64,000 nt of DNA from Polydactylus sextarius (Eukaryota; Chordata; Actinopteri; Polynemidae), in the NCBI GenBank assembly GCA_016801845.1, contig CM028919.1, positions 3,465,001-3,529,000 of the forward strand. The letters run 5' to 3'. Of the stretch, positions 1 through 10,562 are shown piece after piece. A program made the translations under genes and the position numbers. The notes under the pieces are model-generated. The model worked only from the letters and a program-made list of their open reading frames with translations, did not search any database and was not told the DNA's origin. Within the stretch, counting starts at the first letter, position 1. Every line of letters starts with the position of its first letter.

Positions 1-3000
1 TGCAGTATCCCTCACCACAGTCTACATTTTATTTACACCTGCTCCCTCAAGAGATGAGACCTGAGGGGAGAACCATGACGTGAGATTAGTGGGTTAGTGA
101 TATACATTGAGCCTAAAGCAAGAGTTTGAGTTTTCTGTTTCACAGAGATGGCTGTTCAAACCGGGCCACATTGTCATTGTAACTTGTGCTATAAACTTAA
201 CCGGTCTGGGTTTCAGCCACCACCTTTTCACTAATCACCTCTGGAAATGGTATCACCGTTGTAGGGGAATCCAGTGGATGTTGCTGCTCTGTAAGCATTA
301 CATAATATTGGTTAATGAAATATGATGAGCCATATGTTGATAATGCCATCCAGAAAAAGCCATGCAATTAATCACTCGGCCAAGTAAAACTGTCCCATTT
401 TTTTTTTTTTTTTTTTTTTTTTGCCACAGGGACCAGGGAATTAGTAAGATACTGTACACTGCTATTCACAAGGTTGTCCCTGCTACAGTACCTGCTGCAA
501 TTTTCTGCAGGCATTACTCTCTTCCTTTTTTGCTTTGTGTTGTAATAACTGTTTTAAATTCTTCATAACTTCCCATTATAAGAACTTGCTATTCTTGTGT
601 GAACACAATTTTGCTCAGAAGGACGGAATGTGCTAAGCCTAAATTAGCAAATACAGGTTGGTTGCAAGTTTAGGGTTTGTCAAGTTGCTTATACAAAGAA
701 AGCCTGGTTATGTTGAGTTTGCAACTCCCTGAATAGTACAATAATAATATGATAATCTTAGATTCCTGCAGTGTGTGTTGTACCAGAAGATAATCAGTGG
801 AGAATGCAATTTTTCTGGTTAAAGTTAGCCTAAACTTTCATATTGTCAGGATTTGCATCTACGCAGATGACCAGGATGAAAAGAGTTCAGTCCCAGACAT
901 AACATGTAACCTCAAAAAATAATGTTCAGTTTGCTAATGGTGTGCTATCCTGCCTTAAATTTACATTTCTAGTGGAAGTAGAGAAACAATTAGGTTTACA
1001 TGTTAACATAGTGTACATTATGGTGGACATAAGCACTCTCCTGTGACTGTGTTTGACTTTCAGGAAGAAGTTTACAATATAGTTGCTGTTATCACACACT
1101 AATAACATACCAAGTAATATATAAAAGCTAGGTCCTGTGAGATTCACTGAACGTTGTGTTTCATAAAGAGCTTATGTGAGCAGCACTAGAACTTAAAAAA
1201 GCCCAGTAGCCTTGCTGTACTTTCTACTGAGGAGATTAATGCAGGCACAACAACCACTACAGAAGCCACAGGGTCAAAACTATTCAGATAATTTAAAAAT
1301 GAATTTCACAGTTCTGTATGCCATCACCACTAATGTACTGTGGAAGTGTATAGTATATGTGCCTGTCAGTATTTCAGCAATACCATTGTCCCTTAGAATG
1401 AATAGTGGACGATGTTGCAGGCTTGGTAAAGGCATTGAACGTCATCCAAGGTTTTCATCTTTTTGTGAGTGTGACTGAACCTCTTCAGACCCTCAAAGGT
1501 CACTCCTCCCTCTCCGCTGCTGGGTTCCAAGCCCAGTAAGCACAATATTCCTCTCAGATGACACATGCTTTAATGGGAAACTTCTGCAAGATTGGAAATT
1601 ATACAGAACTTTTCACCAGATCCCAGGCAACACTAAACATTCTGCAAATCCGTATATTCTCCCAAGTTTTTTAAATGCATACCCTGTCTACATTTGTTTT
1701 TAGAGATCAGAAAAAAATCACAAAACAGTTTCTTATTCTTGGTTTTCATTTCTGGGCTTTTCACTTGGTGTTTAGATACTGTCCATTAAAGTGAGTCCAC
1801 AAGAGAAACTGTCATACCTGACAGCTCCCAGCATGAGGCTTTGTGGGTGCTGAGAATGTGTGAATTGAGTCTGCAATAATTTCACTACAGTAAATATCTT
1901 TTTCAGTGTTACAGAAAGAAAAAAAGTTTATCTTTGAATGCAGGATCATTGCAATTCACATTTTTCTATCACATAGCAAAGGGTTAGGGTTAGTTGTCAT
2001 CACTGCAATTAGACCCATGAAAGAGAGAAAACTAATTAGTTGAAGCCCTTCCTCAGGAACTTGGACACTGATGTAGAGGCTGGTTGAAACTTACTAGCTT
2101 GTGCTCTGTGGAACACACATGCATAAGTATTTTATAGCTACTAGATCTTGCATTTGTGGAAGCCAGTATTAGCTGATAGTAGCAAAGATATTGCAATCTG
2201 TTTGCTGACCATTACCTACGGCTACACTATATTAAAGTATATCTTAAAGTTACTACTGCTGAGAAAGACTTTCACAGTCTTGCTCTTAAACTTGGAATTG
2301 TAACTACTCCAGTGGTATGTTTAGACCAACACAAAGTGAATTTCATAAGTTATTAAGTTATTATAGCACAACTCTTGGTGTCCACAAATGGCCACAATTA
2401 GCCTCCATTTCTCGATCCTTCATTTCCTGATTTAACTGCATGTTGCCCATCAGTGAGAATAGACCTTTGGTTTTAAAGATTTTAAGTCCAGCAAAGTAAC
2501 TTAATTTGAAGTTACTTGCATTACAGTCTTAAATTTCACTTGTTGCCCTGTTTTGCATGGCATTTATGGAATATAAAAATGTAAACAATGTTACAGCACT
2601 CAACACTGCATTTAGTTCCATTGTAAAAATTGACCCGTTTAATAAATATATTATTTGTGAAAATTATAATTTTTCCACTTTTATCTATCCATTTCCACAG
2701 TTTTAAAAATGATTCCAGTCATTCGGAATCACATTTTTTCCTGCTTGCTATGTCATTCTAATTTTCTCAGCATAACACACAGTCTAGATGCAATGACTCT
2801 TTGTGTTATAATTGCAAACTGGTGTTGAAAAGGATGGATTCATTTAAACATCATACTGGGCCTTATAAGTTACTGAAAAGCAGGGTCTCCACATGAAGGG
2901 GTGTTACAGGGCAGTCAGAGATAGAAGTTGAATGAATAAAAATGAAAGCTAGCACCAACATTTGGTTTATGTTGAGACATTACCATCATCCCTCCCTCTG

Positions 3001-3397
3001 GTTCTACTGAGAACCACCAAGACTTTTCCCAGACATTATAAATGTTGATGAAAAAAAAAAGATATTGAAATTGATTTTTAGGTTTTGAGTGTATTAGGAA
3101 TTAATGATACAAATGTCTGAGGGAATTAAAAGCTCTGTGGATGAAGCCAAGTGTAGCCATGCATTCAGGGGAGTCAGCCAGGTGTAAGGGCTTTTAAGAT
3201 GTTCACAGAGGCGTGCTGATTTTGTCAGCCAAGTCTTATGAGTCTAACACCTGCGGCCCATGGAATTCTTTTTTAAATTAAATTATCTTTTGCCAAAATG
3301 ATGCAGAAATAATGTTGGGTAGGAAACAAATCAGAGCAAAGGATAAAGATTCAGAAAGAGGCAGACAATGTGACACATCTGTGGTCATCCATCACTA

Positions 3398-3451
<54 letters not shown>

Positions 3452-3723
3452 GCTATATAATAGCTATATAATAGCTTCTTAGCTGTTTGCTAAGATGCTT
3501 AATCCCAAGCTTCATTCAGACAATACTCATGTGATTTCTAACCTGTTCTTTTCATTGCAAAAAAACATCCAGAAGGCTGTGTTTATGGAGACTGTCAATA
3601 TTAAAAATGTGGAAGTGAGGATCATTGTATTTGAATATAAAACTTGTTTTAGTAGCTAAAGTCATCTGTCCACTGATCATATTTTTATTGATCTGTTGCT
3701 TTCTTTTGTTTTGATTTTTTCAG
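1..3723 (+). other. Presumed upstream (5') intron of lrfn2
   Basis: No coding exon is recognisable here. The stretch ends in a pyrimidine-rich tract and a CAG acceptor at 3721-3723, so it is read as the 3' part of an intron whose 5' UTR exon lies outside the window. It holds a long T run near 399-422, a (TA)n array at 3399-3448 followed by an 11-bp tandem, and otherwise AT-rich unique-looking sequence. Short open frames (72-88 codons) show no domain and no codon pattern like that of the lrfn2 exons. Confidence 0.6.
3399..3476. repeat. (TA)25 microsatellite followed by an 11-bp tandem repeat
   Basis: About 25 TA units run from 3399 to 3448. They pass directly into an 11-bp unit, AATAGCTATAT, present twice exactly (3448-3458, 3459-3469) and once partially to 3476. 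The array ends about 270 bp upstream of the first coding exon of lrfn2. Confidence 0.9.
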
Positions 3724-3744
3724 GTCCCCTCTCTATGAATTAAC
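3721..3744 (+). promoter_or_regulatory. lrfn2: Splice acceptor and 5' UTR segment with a two-codon uORF
   Basis: A T-rich tract runs into CAG at 3721-3723, a standard acceptor, so the exon begins at 3724. Its 21 bases of 5' UTR contain ATG AAT TAA (3735-3743), a complete Met-Asn upstream ORF whose stop lies one base before the lrfn2 ATG at 3745. The uORF start has a weak context (T at -3). The main start has A at -3 and G at +4, which fits leaky scanning to the main ATG. Confidence 0.7.
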
Positions 3745-5120
3745 ATGGACAAAGTGGTCATCAGTCTCCTGCTTCTGGGAATCGCAGTTACGATGGTCCA
3801 TGCATGTCCCAAATACTGTGTCTGCCAGAACCTTTCAGAGTCTCTAGGGACTCTATGCCCCTCCAAAGGCCTGCTCTTTGTCCCACCAGACATCGACCGG
3901 AGAACTGTGGAGCTCCGGCTAGGTGGCAACTTCATCCTTAAAATCAGCACTCAGGACTTTGCCAACATGACAGGTCTGGTGGATCTAACACTATCCCGTA
4001 ATACCATCAGCACAATCCAGCCTTTCTCTTTCATTGACCTGGAAACCCTGAGGTCCCTGCACATGGACAGTAACCGGCTGACTGAGCTGGGACCGGATGA
4101 CCTCAGAGGGCTGATCAACCTGCAGCATCTGATTCTCAACAACAATCAGCTGAGTCGTATCTCCAAAGCAGCCTTTGATGACTTGTTACTGACACTGGAA
4201 GATCTGGATTTGTCATATAATAACTTGCGCAGTGTGCCTTGGGAAGCCATCCGCAAGATGGTCAACCTCCATCAGATGAGTCTAGATCATAATCTCATCT
4301 CCTTTATTGCTGAAGGAACTTTTACAGATCTGGATAAACTGGCCCGTTTGGACCTCACCTCCAATCGTCTGCAGAAGCTCCCTCCAGACCCCATCTTTGC
4401 GCGCTCCCAGAGCAATGTTGTGATGAGCACTCCTTACGCACCTCCACTCTCTCTAAGCTTTGGTGGAAACCCATTGCACTGCAACTGTGAAGTTCTTTGG
4501 CTTCGAAGGCTTGAACGTGAGGATGACATGGAAACCTGCGCTTCTCCTACCAGTCTAAAGGGTCGCTACTTTTGGTCTGTTCGTGAGGAGGAGTTTGTTT
4601 GTGAGCCCCCTTTGATCACTCAACATACACACAAGCTGCTTGTTCTGGAAGGCCAAACAGCTAGCTTGCGCTGCAAAGCTGTTGGTGATCCAATGCCAAC
4701 TGTGCATTGGGTTGCTCCTGATGATCGTTTGATCAGCAACTCCTCCCGAGCAACAGTTTATGAAAATGGCACCCTGGACATCACAATCACCACTTCGAAG
4801 GATTACGGTACCTTTACTTGCATAGCAGCTAATGCTGCTGGGGAATCTACAGCCTCGATTGAGCTATCAATCATTCAACTGCCCCATCTTAGTAATGGTA
4901 CAAACCGTACCACACAGTCCAAGTCTGGGCTTTCAGACATAACTAGCTCTACCAAGATCAGTAAAGGGGAGCCTAAAGCTCTGCCGGAGAAGGTGGTGTC
5001 TGTATCAGAAGTGACAGCCATCTCTGCTCTGATCAAGTGGACTGTGAGCAAATCAACTCCAAAGGTCAAAATGTTTCAGCTTCAGTACAATTGTTCAGAG
5101 GATGAAGTGCTCATTTACAG
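3745..5120 (+). CDS. lrfn2: lrfn2 (SALM1) first coding exon: signal peptide, LRRs, Ig, first half of FN3
   Basis: Encodes residues 1-458 plus two bases of codon 459 of LRFN2, a synaptic adhesion-like molecule. In mammals LRFN2 sits in the postsynaptic membrane and binds PSD-95 and NMDA receptors. Seen here: signal peptide 1-20 (cleavage likely before Cys21); LRRNT with CPKYCVC and C38; LRRs from about 54 to 235; LRRCT with C246, C248, C265 and C286; an Ig domain with C310 and C359; and an FN3 domain starting near 413. N-glycosylation sequons include NLS, NMT, NSS and NGT. The start is the first ATG after the acceptor, in good context, and directly precedes the signal peptide. The exon ends in a CAG/gtaag donor. 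The LRRNT region and the VREEEFVCEPPLITQHTHK stretch match LRFN2 better than LRFN5 as I remember them. Teleosts often keep two lrfn2 copies; a or b cannot be decided here. Confidence 0.95.
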
Positions 5121-6410
5121 GTAAGAATGATTAATGAAACAATTACAACCAAGTACAAGCTGAGACCTTTCTGGTCAAAGTGGTAAATTAAGCCTGACGT
5201 ATAATCTTTAACTTCAGAATAGTCACTTTTCAGCTTCTTGAGTCAATTGCTAATTGTTTGCTGGCTGAGTACTTGAAACAGTCAATTTCTTTGAAGTGTA
5301 ACTTGCAGATAAGCATTCATTTCTCCTAATCCTTGTTGAATTTTTCCTTTTTCCTTGAATTGACAATTGGTGGGGATATCGCATTTTAAGAAACCCAACA
5401 TGAAATCCTCACCCTGAACCATTAATTAGAAATTCAAAAAGAAAAAGGATTATGGACCCTCATTTTAATGTATCCCAGTTAAGCTGCTCAAGCCCATAAA
5501 TACAAGCGTGGAGACTGCAGCTGGAGATCTTTGGGCTCTGTGAAATCAATTTCCTATGTCAAATGAGACAGTGAAGCCAGTGACATTAAACAAAGATAAT
5601 TGAGCTGGAAATATAGAAAATCTGCCTTGCCCTGAAACATTAAATCAATTTAGAGACACTAAAAATGACCAAATATCCTGGGGTGTGTTATAAGAACAAA
5701 TAAATAAATCTATTTTTATCAGTCCTCTATGTGATTGCCTACAATACAGTTCATCTGACAGCCATTAAACATGTTATGGTATTTGCCATAGACAGTACTT
5801 CGTATATCATATCATACTCTTTTTGAAGTCAATATCTCCTTGGGTTCCAGTGGCTCGATACATCTAAACACACAAATGGATCTCTCCAGAGAATTAGGAT
5901 ATTAGTATGCTAAAAGTGGTGGGAATAGTCTGAAAATAGCCTGTTGTGGTTAGCAGTTCTTTACAATAGTTCTACACAATGTACCTGTGCTATGCGCCAT
6001 TCAATTACATGTTATTGACAGAATATGGCAAGGCAAAATAGCTGGTTATTTGCTGGTACTGGAGCTCAGATCATTCTGCATACAGTTCACTTTTCCTGCA
6101 ATTTCAATTTCAAGATGTTAATCTGATTTCCTTATTCCTTGCTTGCACACAGAAAAGAGAACCACATAATTTCCAATACCTTTTTTTCTCTTCCCAGTAA
6201 CACAAACACTGGATGACTCATCCATTTTCCAGTAAATTATTCATGAAATATACATTTATTGTTTACAAAATTGCAAACATAATACTGTTGTGTACTTGAT
6301 CTGCAAATTTTCTGTGTGCAGTGGCATCATCTAATTTCCTGGAAAAAAAAAAGATTATTCTTAATGACAGCCCTGATGTGGTAGAAACTCAGAATACTGT
6401 ATTTGCTATA

Positions 6411-7397
6411 CAGTACTGTGTAAAAGCTACATATTTTGTTTTAGCAGTGCTTTAAAGACCATACACATATATTTCTCACGTTCTTTATGCAGATATAATA
6501 ATAAAATACAGGAAATGTGTACAAAGTATTTAGGAACACATAAAATGTACTAATGATTCTGGATTCAGACTCTGGTCACCCCAAGATTTGTTGCCCCAGC
6601 AGTGCTCCAGTGACCAACAACCACAAGGAATAAGCTGATAATAATTCATTATTCAATCAATCATTCAATCAATCAATTAATCAATCAATCGATCAAACTT
6701 TATTTATATAGCACTTTTTGTACAATACAAATGCAGCACAAAATGCTTTACATATTAAAAACAGAGTCAGAGTGTTCCATACCCAGATCACCAAAAGACA
6801 TGTCTAGCCTGCCAGAAACTGTTGCCAGATCCAGATGTGATGGGGTCTCGGGATCAGCTGCTTCCTTCACTTTGGCTCACCCAAAAGAGATGCTGCAGTG
6901 ACAAGCATATTGGCAAAGCATTATGAGTTGGGGCCACCAAAAACATGCTTCAGGTCTCTTGTGACCCTTTATTGTACACTGAGGGGGGGATTCTGCCCTA
7001 GTTAGCCTTAACAGGACTCTTTGGATATCATCCTTTGGTCATTGGTTTTTCCCACCAAGGTGAGATCAGCAGCTGATGTCCAGACCCCCTGTTACATGTG
7101 AATGTGCCAACAGCTTATGTCAGGCTGGACATGTCTGTCAGTGATCTGAGTGTGGAACAGTGGCCAACAGCTTACCCTTTGTGATTGTTGGTCACTGAAG
7201 CACTGCTGGGGCAATAAATCTGGGGGTGGCAACTCTGAATCCAGAATCAGAAGTACATTTTATGTGTTCTTAAATACTTTACAAATTTCCTGGATTTTTA
7301 TTATTATATCTGCATAAAGAATGTGAGAGATAAATATTTATGGTCATTACAGCACTGCTAAAACAAAATGTGCCTGTAACTGTACTACATAGTACTG
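6411..7397. mobile_element. Non-autonomous foldback (long-TIR) DNA element, TA target
   Basis: The left arm (6411-6875) is the imperfect reverse complement of the right arm (7055-7397). The right arm is about 343 bp; the left arm is about 465 bp, of which about 133 bp is a later insertion, so the arms match in length. Both ends start CAGTACT and are flanked by TA (6409-6410, 7398-7399), which suggests Tc1/mariner-type integration. The 179-bp centre (6876-7054) has no transposase frame. The arms have diverged from each other, so the element is not recent. Its family is not recognised. Confidence 0.85.
6638..6770 (-). mobile_element. Retroelement 3' end nested in the foldback left arm
   Basis: This block interrupts the left arm of the foldback element and has no counterpart in the right arm. 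It begins with a (CAAT)n-like tract and continues with AAACTTTATTTATATAGCAC and a stretch ending near GCTTTACA. Read on the minus strand, this is the typical 3' end of abundant teleost LINE/SINE families, which finish in ATAAAGTTTGATTGATTG repeats. Only the 3' end is present, as in 5'-truncated retrotransposition. Exact boundaries and target duplications are not clear. Confidence 0.75.
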
Positions 7398-7507
7398 TAT
7401 GTATGTATTAACACCCTATTTATCCATAAACATGGGGATTAATTATGGTGATTGTGTCAGTTTAACTCCACCTTGTCATATAATTTGATGCTTTAAGATG
7501 GTTTCTA

Positions 7508-7701
7508 TGGAGCGCCCGAATAGCCGAGTAGTTAGGGCACACCACTTCGGTGAGTAAGCCATACAGCAATTGGCAGTTTGAGTCCCATCTGTGATGATCA
7601 TTTCTCCGTGTCATGCCCCACTCTTCTCCCCAGTATCTTGTCTATCTTCACTGTACTATCAGTAAAGGCAAAAGGGCAGAATAAATATCTTTTAAAAAAT
7701 T
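7508..7701 (+). mobile_element. tRNA-derived SINE with 7-bp target duplication
   Basis: The head resembles a tRNA gene, with an A-box-like TAGCCGAGTAGTTAGGG and a B-box-like GCAGTTTGAGTCCC. The body includes CAGTATCTTGTCTATC and ends in AGTAAAGGCAAAAGGGC plus an A-rich tail, as in common percomorph SINEs. The sequence GTTTCTA flanks it on both sides (7501-7507, 7702-7708), a plausible target site duplication. It is same-strand with lrfn2 and starts 110 bp after the foldback element. It is a SINE copy, not a functional tRNA gene. Confidence 0.75.
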
Positions 7702-9529
7702 GTTTCTACTTCAGGATTGGGTTACCTGGAAAATAATTTATATTCTGAGGAAAAATAACCTAAAGGAATAGATTTATGTGCACTAAAATAATGCGTGTGC
7801 AGTCCTTTTGCACATCAGAAGACAAATTAGGAGCTGGAAGGAAAAGGATAATGTGCTCAGTGAGGCCAACTACTGTTTTGAATTAATATTGATATGACTT
7901 CATTGCCTGCACATCCACACCTACTGTGCTGTAGTTGGCCGATACAGTTTCCCAGAGCACTACCCGCGCTCAAGCGATTGCGTGATTAAAAATCCATCAG
8001 AGCCACATGGGAGTTGAGACAGACTGCATGAGTTGTCTCAAAACACGTGAGGCAGCACAGCTTCCTCATGTATTTACTTTGTGGTGACGGTACTTCAGAT
8101 GGATAAAAGCTTTGGATGCAAGTTCTGTAGGAAAACAGCAAGCCAGCAATGGATGAATGACAGGAATCTATTCAAAGATAACCAGTACGCCAGTAGCTTG
8201 TACCCATATGGTTAAGTTTTATACAGAGAATTAGATTAGATTATATTATACATATGTGTTACCGATGTGTTACGTGTTACTGAAAAAGATATTCAAACGT
8301 CTTTTTTCAATCTTCTCTTCATTATCAATCCACTTCAGAAAATGTATTTGATAAAACACAGATTCTATTCTGGATTCTATGCTCCTAAACAGTATCTAGG
8401 TAGCAGCTATGAGCCAAAAATGTACTTACTTTTTTGAGGGGGTACCTGTCAGTTATGGCATTGCCTGTGGTGTAATCTCAAAGACAGCACATGTACCTAT
8501 AGTTGTAATATAATAATATGTAATCTTTTAACATGAGCTATCAATCCGCCAATGGAGAGAACTGCTCACTTTCAATACCAAGAACATTTGTCATATCTCC
8601 ACACCATGACTTGACCTGCATTACAAAAATGTTTAAATTCTTTAAAGATGGGCATTTTTCCCAGGAGGCATTTAGCTATACATAGAGTGGTAATAGGCCA
8701 CTTTAGTTTAATCTGATATTTCCTCAGTAGAGTTACTAGAGTGCATAGTGTGTAAGTGGCAATATTCAGCATTGATCTGGCTCTTTCAGCAGCAGTGACA
8801 CATCTAATTTTGTGATGATTCATGGTTTAGTTGCAGTGTGTTTGACTTGTTAGATGTGTCAGGACAGGTTACATTAATTGAATATTTGCATTTTTTTAAT
8901 GGTAATATTTAAATGACTACATTCTGTTTCCAGGTTATGTTCACATTCCCTAAAGCTTTTAGTATTTACAGATGTGACAGTGTGACAAAGAGAAAAATAC
9001 TAGCCTTTCTCAGTCTACATTTTCTTGTGTACTACTCTACTACTTATGTAGAAGTTTGATGGATAAAAGCTTTTCGTTCATCAATGCATGTTTGCACAAC
9101 AAAAACATGGATTCCTACAGTACCTCATTGCAGCGCTGACTTTCAGTTTCAGTCAAAAGCAGTGAGACTGAGTTAATAAGTCATATAACATCTGGTATAA
9201 TAATAGAGTTGGAACAACTTAATGAGTGTTAAATGGAATCTACAAGAAATTACATTGAGACAAAACAATATTCAAAAAGTGGCCATTCAATACTTATCTC
9301 ATTACTATTGCTTCATGCATATCAAATGGAATATACTGGGACCAATGAAATCATCTGTCTGAATTACTCTGTGCATATAAATAGCTACTTAGCTTTCTTT
9401 GATCTGCCCAAGCATAACAGACTAATCCTGTGTTGCTCTGAGTCTTCTAGCCTTGTCTTGAACTCCCATAGGAAGAGGTCTGTTTTGTTAATGCTTCTTC
9501 TCTCTTTCTGACTCTTTGTCATCTTCTAG

Positions 9530-10520
9530 GATGATTCCCATGACTAACCGAGCCTTTGTAGTGACAAATCTGGTCCCAGGCATGCAGTATGACCTGTGCG
9601 TCTTGGCCATCTGGGATGACACTGCCACCACCCTCACTGCCACCAACATTGTCGGCTGTGTCCAGTTCATCACCAGGGAGGACTACCCACAGTGCCAGTC
9701 TCTACATAGTGGATTCCTTGGTGGAACCATGATTCTGGTCATTGGTGGCATCATTGTGGCCACACTGCTGGTTTTCATCATCATTCTCATGGTGCGCTAT
9801 AAGGTGACCAGTGGTATCCCGACTAATAAATTACCCACGATGAGCAACACTTATTCACAGACCAATGGGGGGTTGAACAGGTTTAATGGAGCCCCACCAC
9901 AAGTCAAGTCTACAGTGGTGGTCATGCGTGAAGAAATGGTAGAGTTCAAGTGTGGATCCCTCCAGAGCAGCCTCTCGTCTTCCTCCTCCTCTTCTAATTC
10001 ATTAGACAGCCAAGCAGCAAGAGGAGCTGGTGACCGCTACAGCATACAGGGCAGTGAATGCAGCACTATGCCCAGCAGCAAATTCAGGAGGCATGGGCAT
10101 GGAGCCAAAGCACGTCCAAACCTAGACCACCTTTTGGGGGCTTTCACCTCACTGGAGCTGCGAGGGGTAGCAAGGGACCACCAGGGTACATCCGGCCCCT
10201 CCACCTCTGCCAATACTATGATGACGGTGGCTATGGTTCCCCCGTCTGATAAAGAACCCCTACTAGGACGGGCGGAGTCCACCTCTATGCTAGGACGTCT
10301 CCTCGGGCTGCCACAGGAGGGCAAGCCCAAAAGGAGCCATTCGTTTGACATGGGTCACGTGGGGGGAGCACAATGTCGCAGCAGCTACCCTCGCAGGATC
10401 AGTAACATCTGGACTAAACGCAGTCTATCTGTTAATGGCATGCTGCTGCAGTATGATGACAGTGAGGATGAGAAGCCCACTTTTGAGAGTTCTGAGTGGG
10501 TGATGGAGAGCACAGTTTGA
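9530..10520 (+). CDS. lrfn2: lrfn2 (SALM1) last coding exon: end of FN3, membrane span, cytoplasmic tail
   Basis: Follows a TTCTAG acceptor and completes Arg459, then encodes residues 460-788 to TGA at 10518-10520. It holds the second half of the FN3 domain (MIPMTNRAFVVTNLVPGMQY onward), a membrane span at about 524-548 (TMILVIGGIIVATLLVFIII) and a cytoplasmic tail. The tail has a Ser run (608-614), the conserved KRSHSFDMG and NIWTKRSLSVNGMLL segments, and the terminal SSEWVMESTV, whose last four residues form a class I PDZ ligand. The total of 788 residues is nearly the length I recall for human LRFN2 (789). The PDZ ligand argues against LRFN3 and LRFN5, which lack one. The frame is intact, with no break. 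Confidence 0.95.
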
Positions 10521-10556
10521 TTACAGCCGGTCTAACTGTGAGGTCCATGGCTAAAC

Positions 10557-10562
10557 AATAAA
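10557..10562 (+). terminator. Candidate polyadenylation signal of lrfn2
   Basis: AATAAA lies 37 bases after the stop codon. It would give a very short 3' UTR; more AATAAA motifs occur downstream, for example near 12414 and 14051. Which one is used cannot be seen from sequence. Confidence 0.25.

Larger units (their letters stand above)
5121..9529 (+). other. lrfn2 intron between coding exons (phase 2, 4409 bp)
   Basis: Begins gtaag and ends ttctag. The split codon AG|G gives Arg459, so LIYR joins MIP in the middle of the FN3 domain. The donor's own TAA is in frame, so an unspliced transcript stops right after residue 459. Two overlapping AATAAA hexamers lie at 5699-5708. The intron contains a foldback element (6411-7397) with a nested retroelement end and a SINE (7508-7701). 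No further exon is seen. Confidence 0.93.

Noticed and set aside
1981..1994. GGGTTAGGGTTAG, telomere-like
   Set aside because: Only two units; chance or a trivial interstitial remnant.
7508..7580. tRNA gene
   Set aside because: Only the A and B boxes resemble a tRNA; no cloverleaf acceptor pairing is evident and a SINE body follows.
9516..9530. An ATG at 9516 giving an extra MSSSR start for the last lrfn2 exon
   Set aside because: It lies within the intron's pyrimidine tract; the acceptor at 9528-9529 and the FN3 reading frame show that this is a continuation, not a start.
10037..10351. 104-codon minus frame inside the lrfn2 last exon
   Set aside because: Shadow of the lrfn2 coding sequence in another frame.
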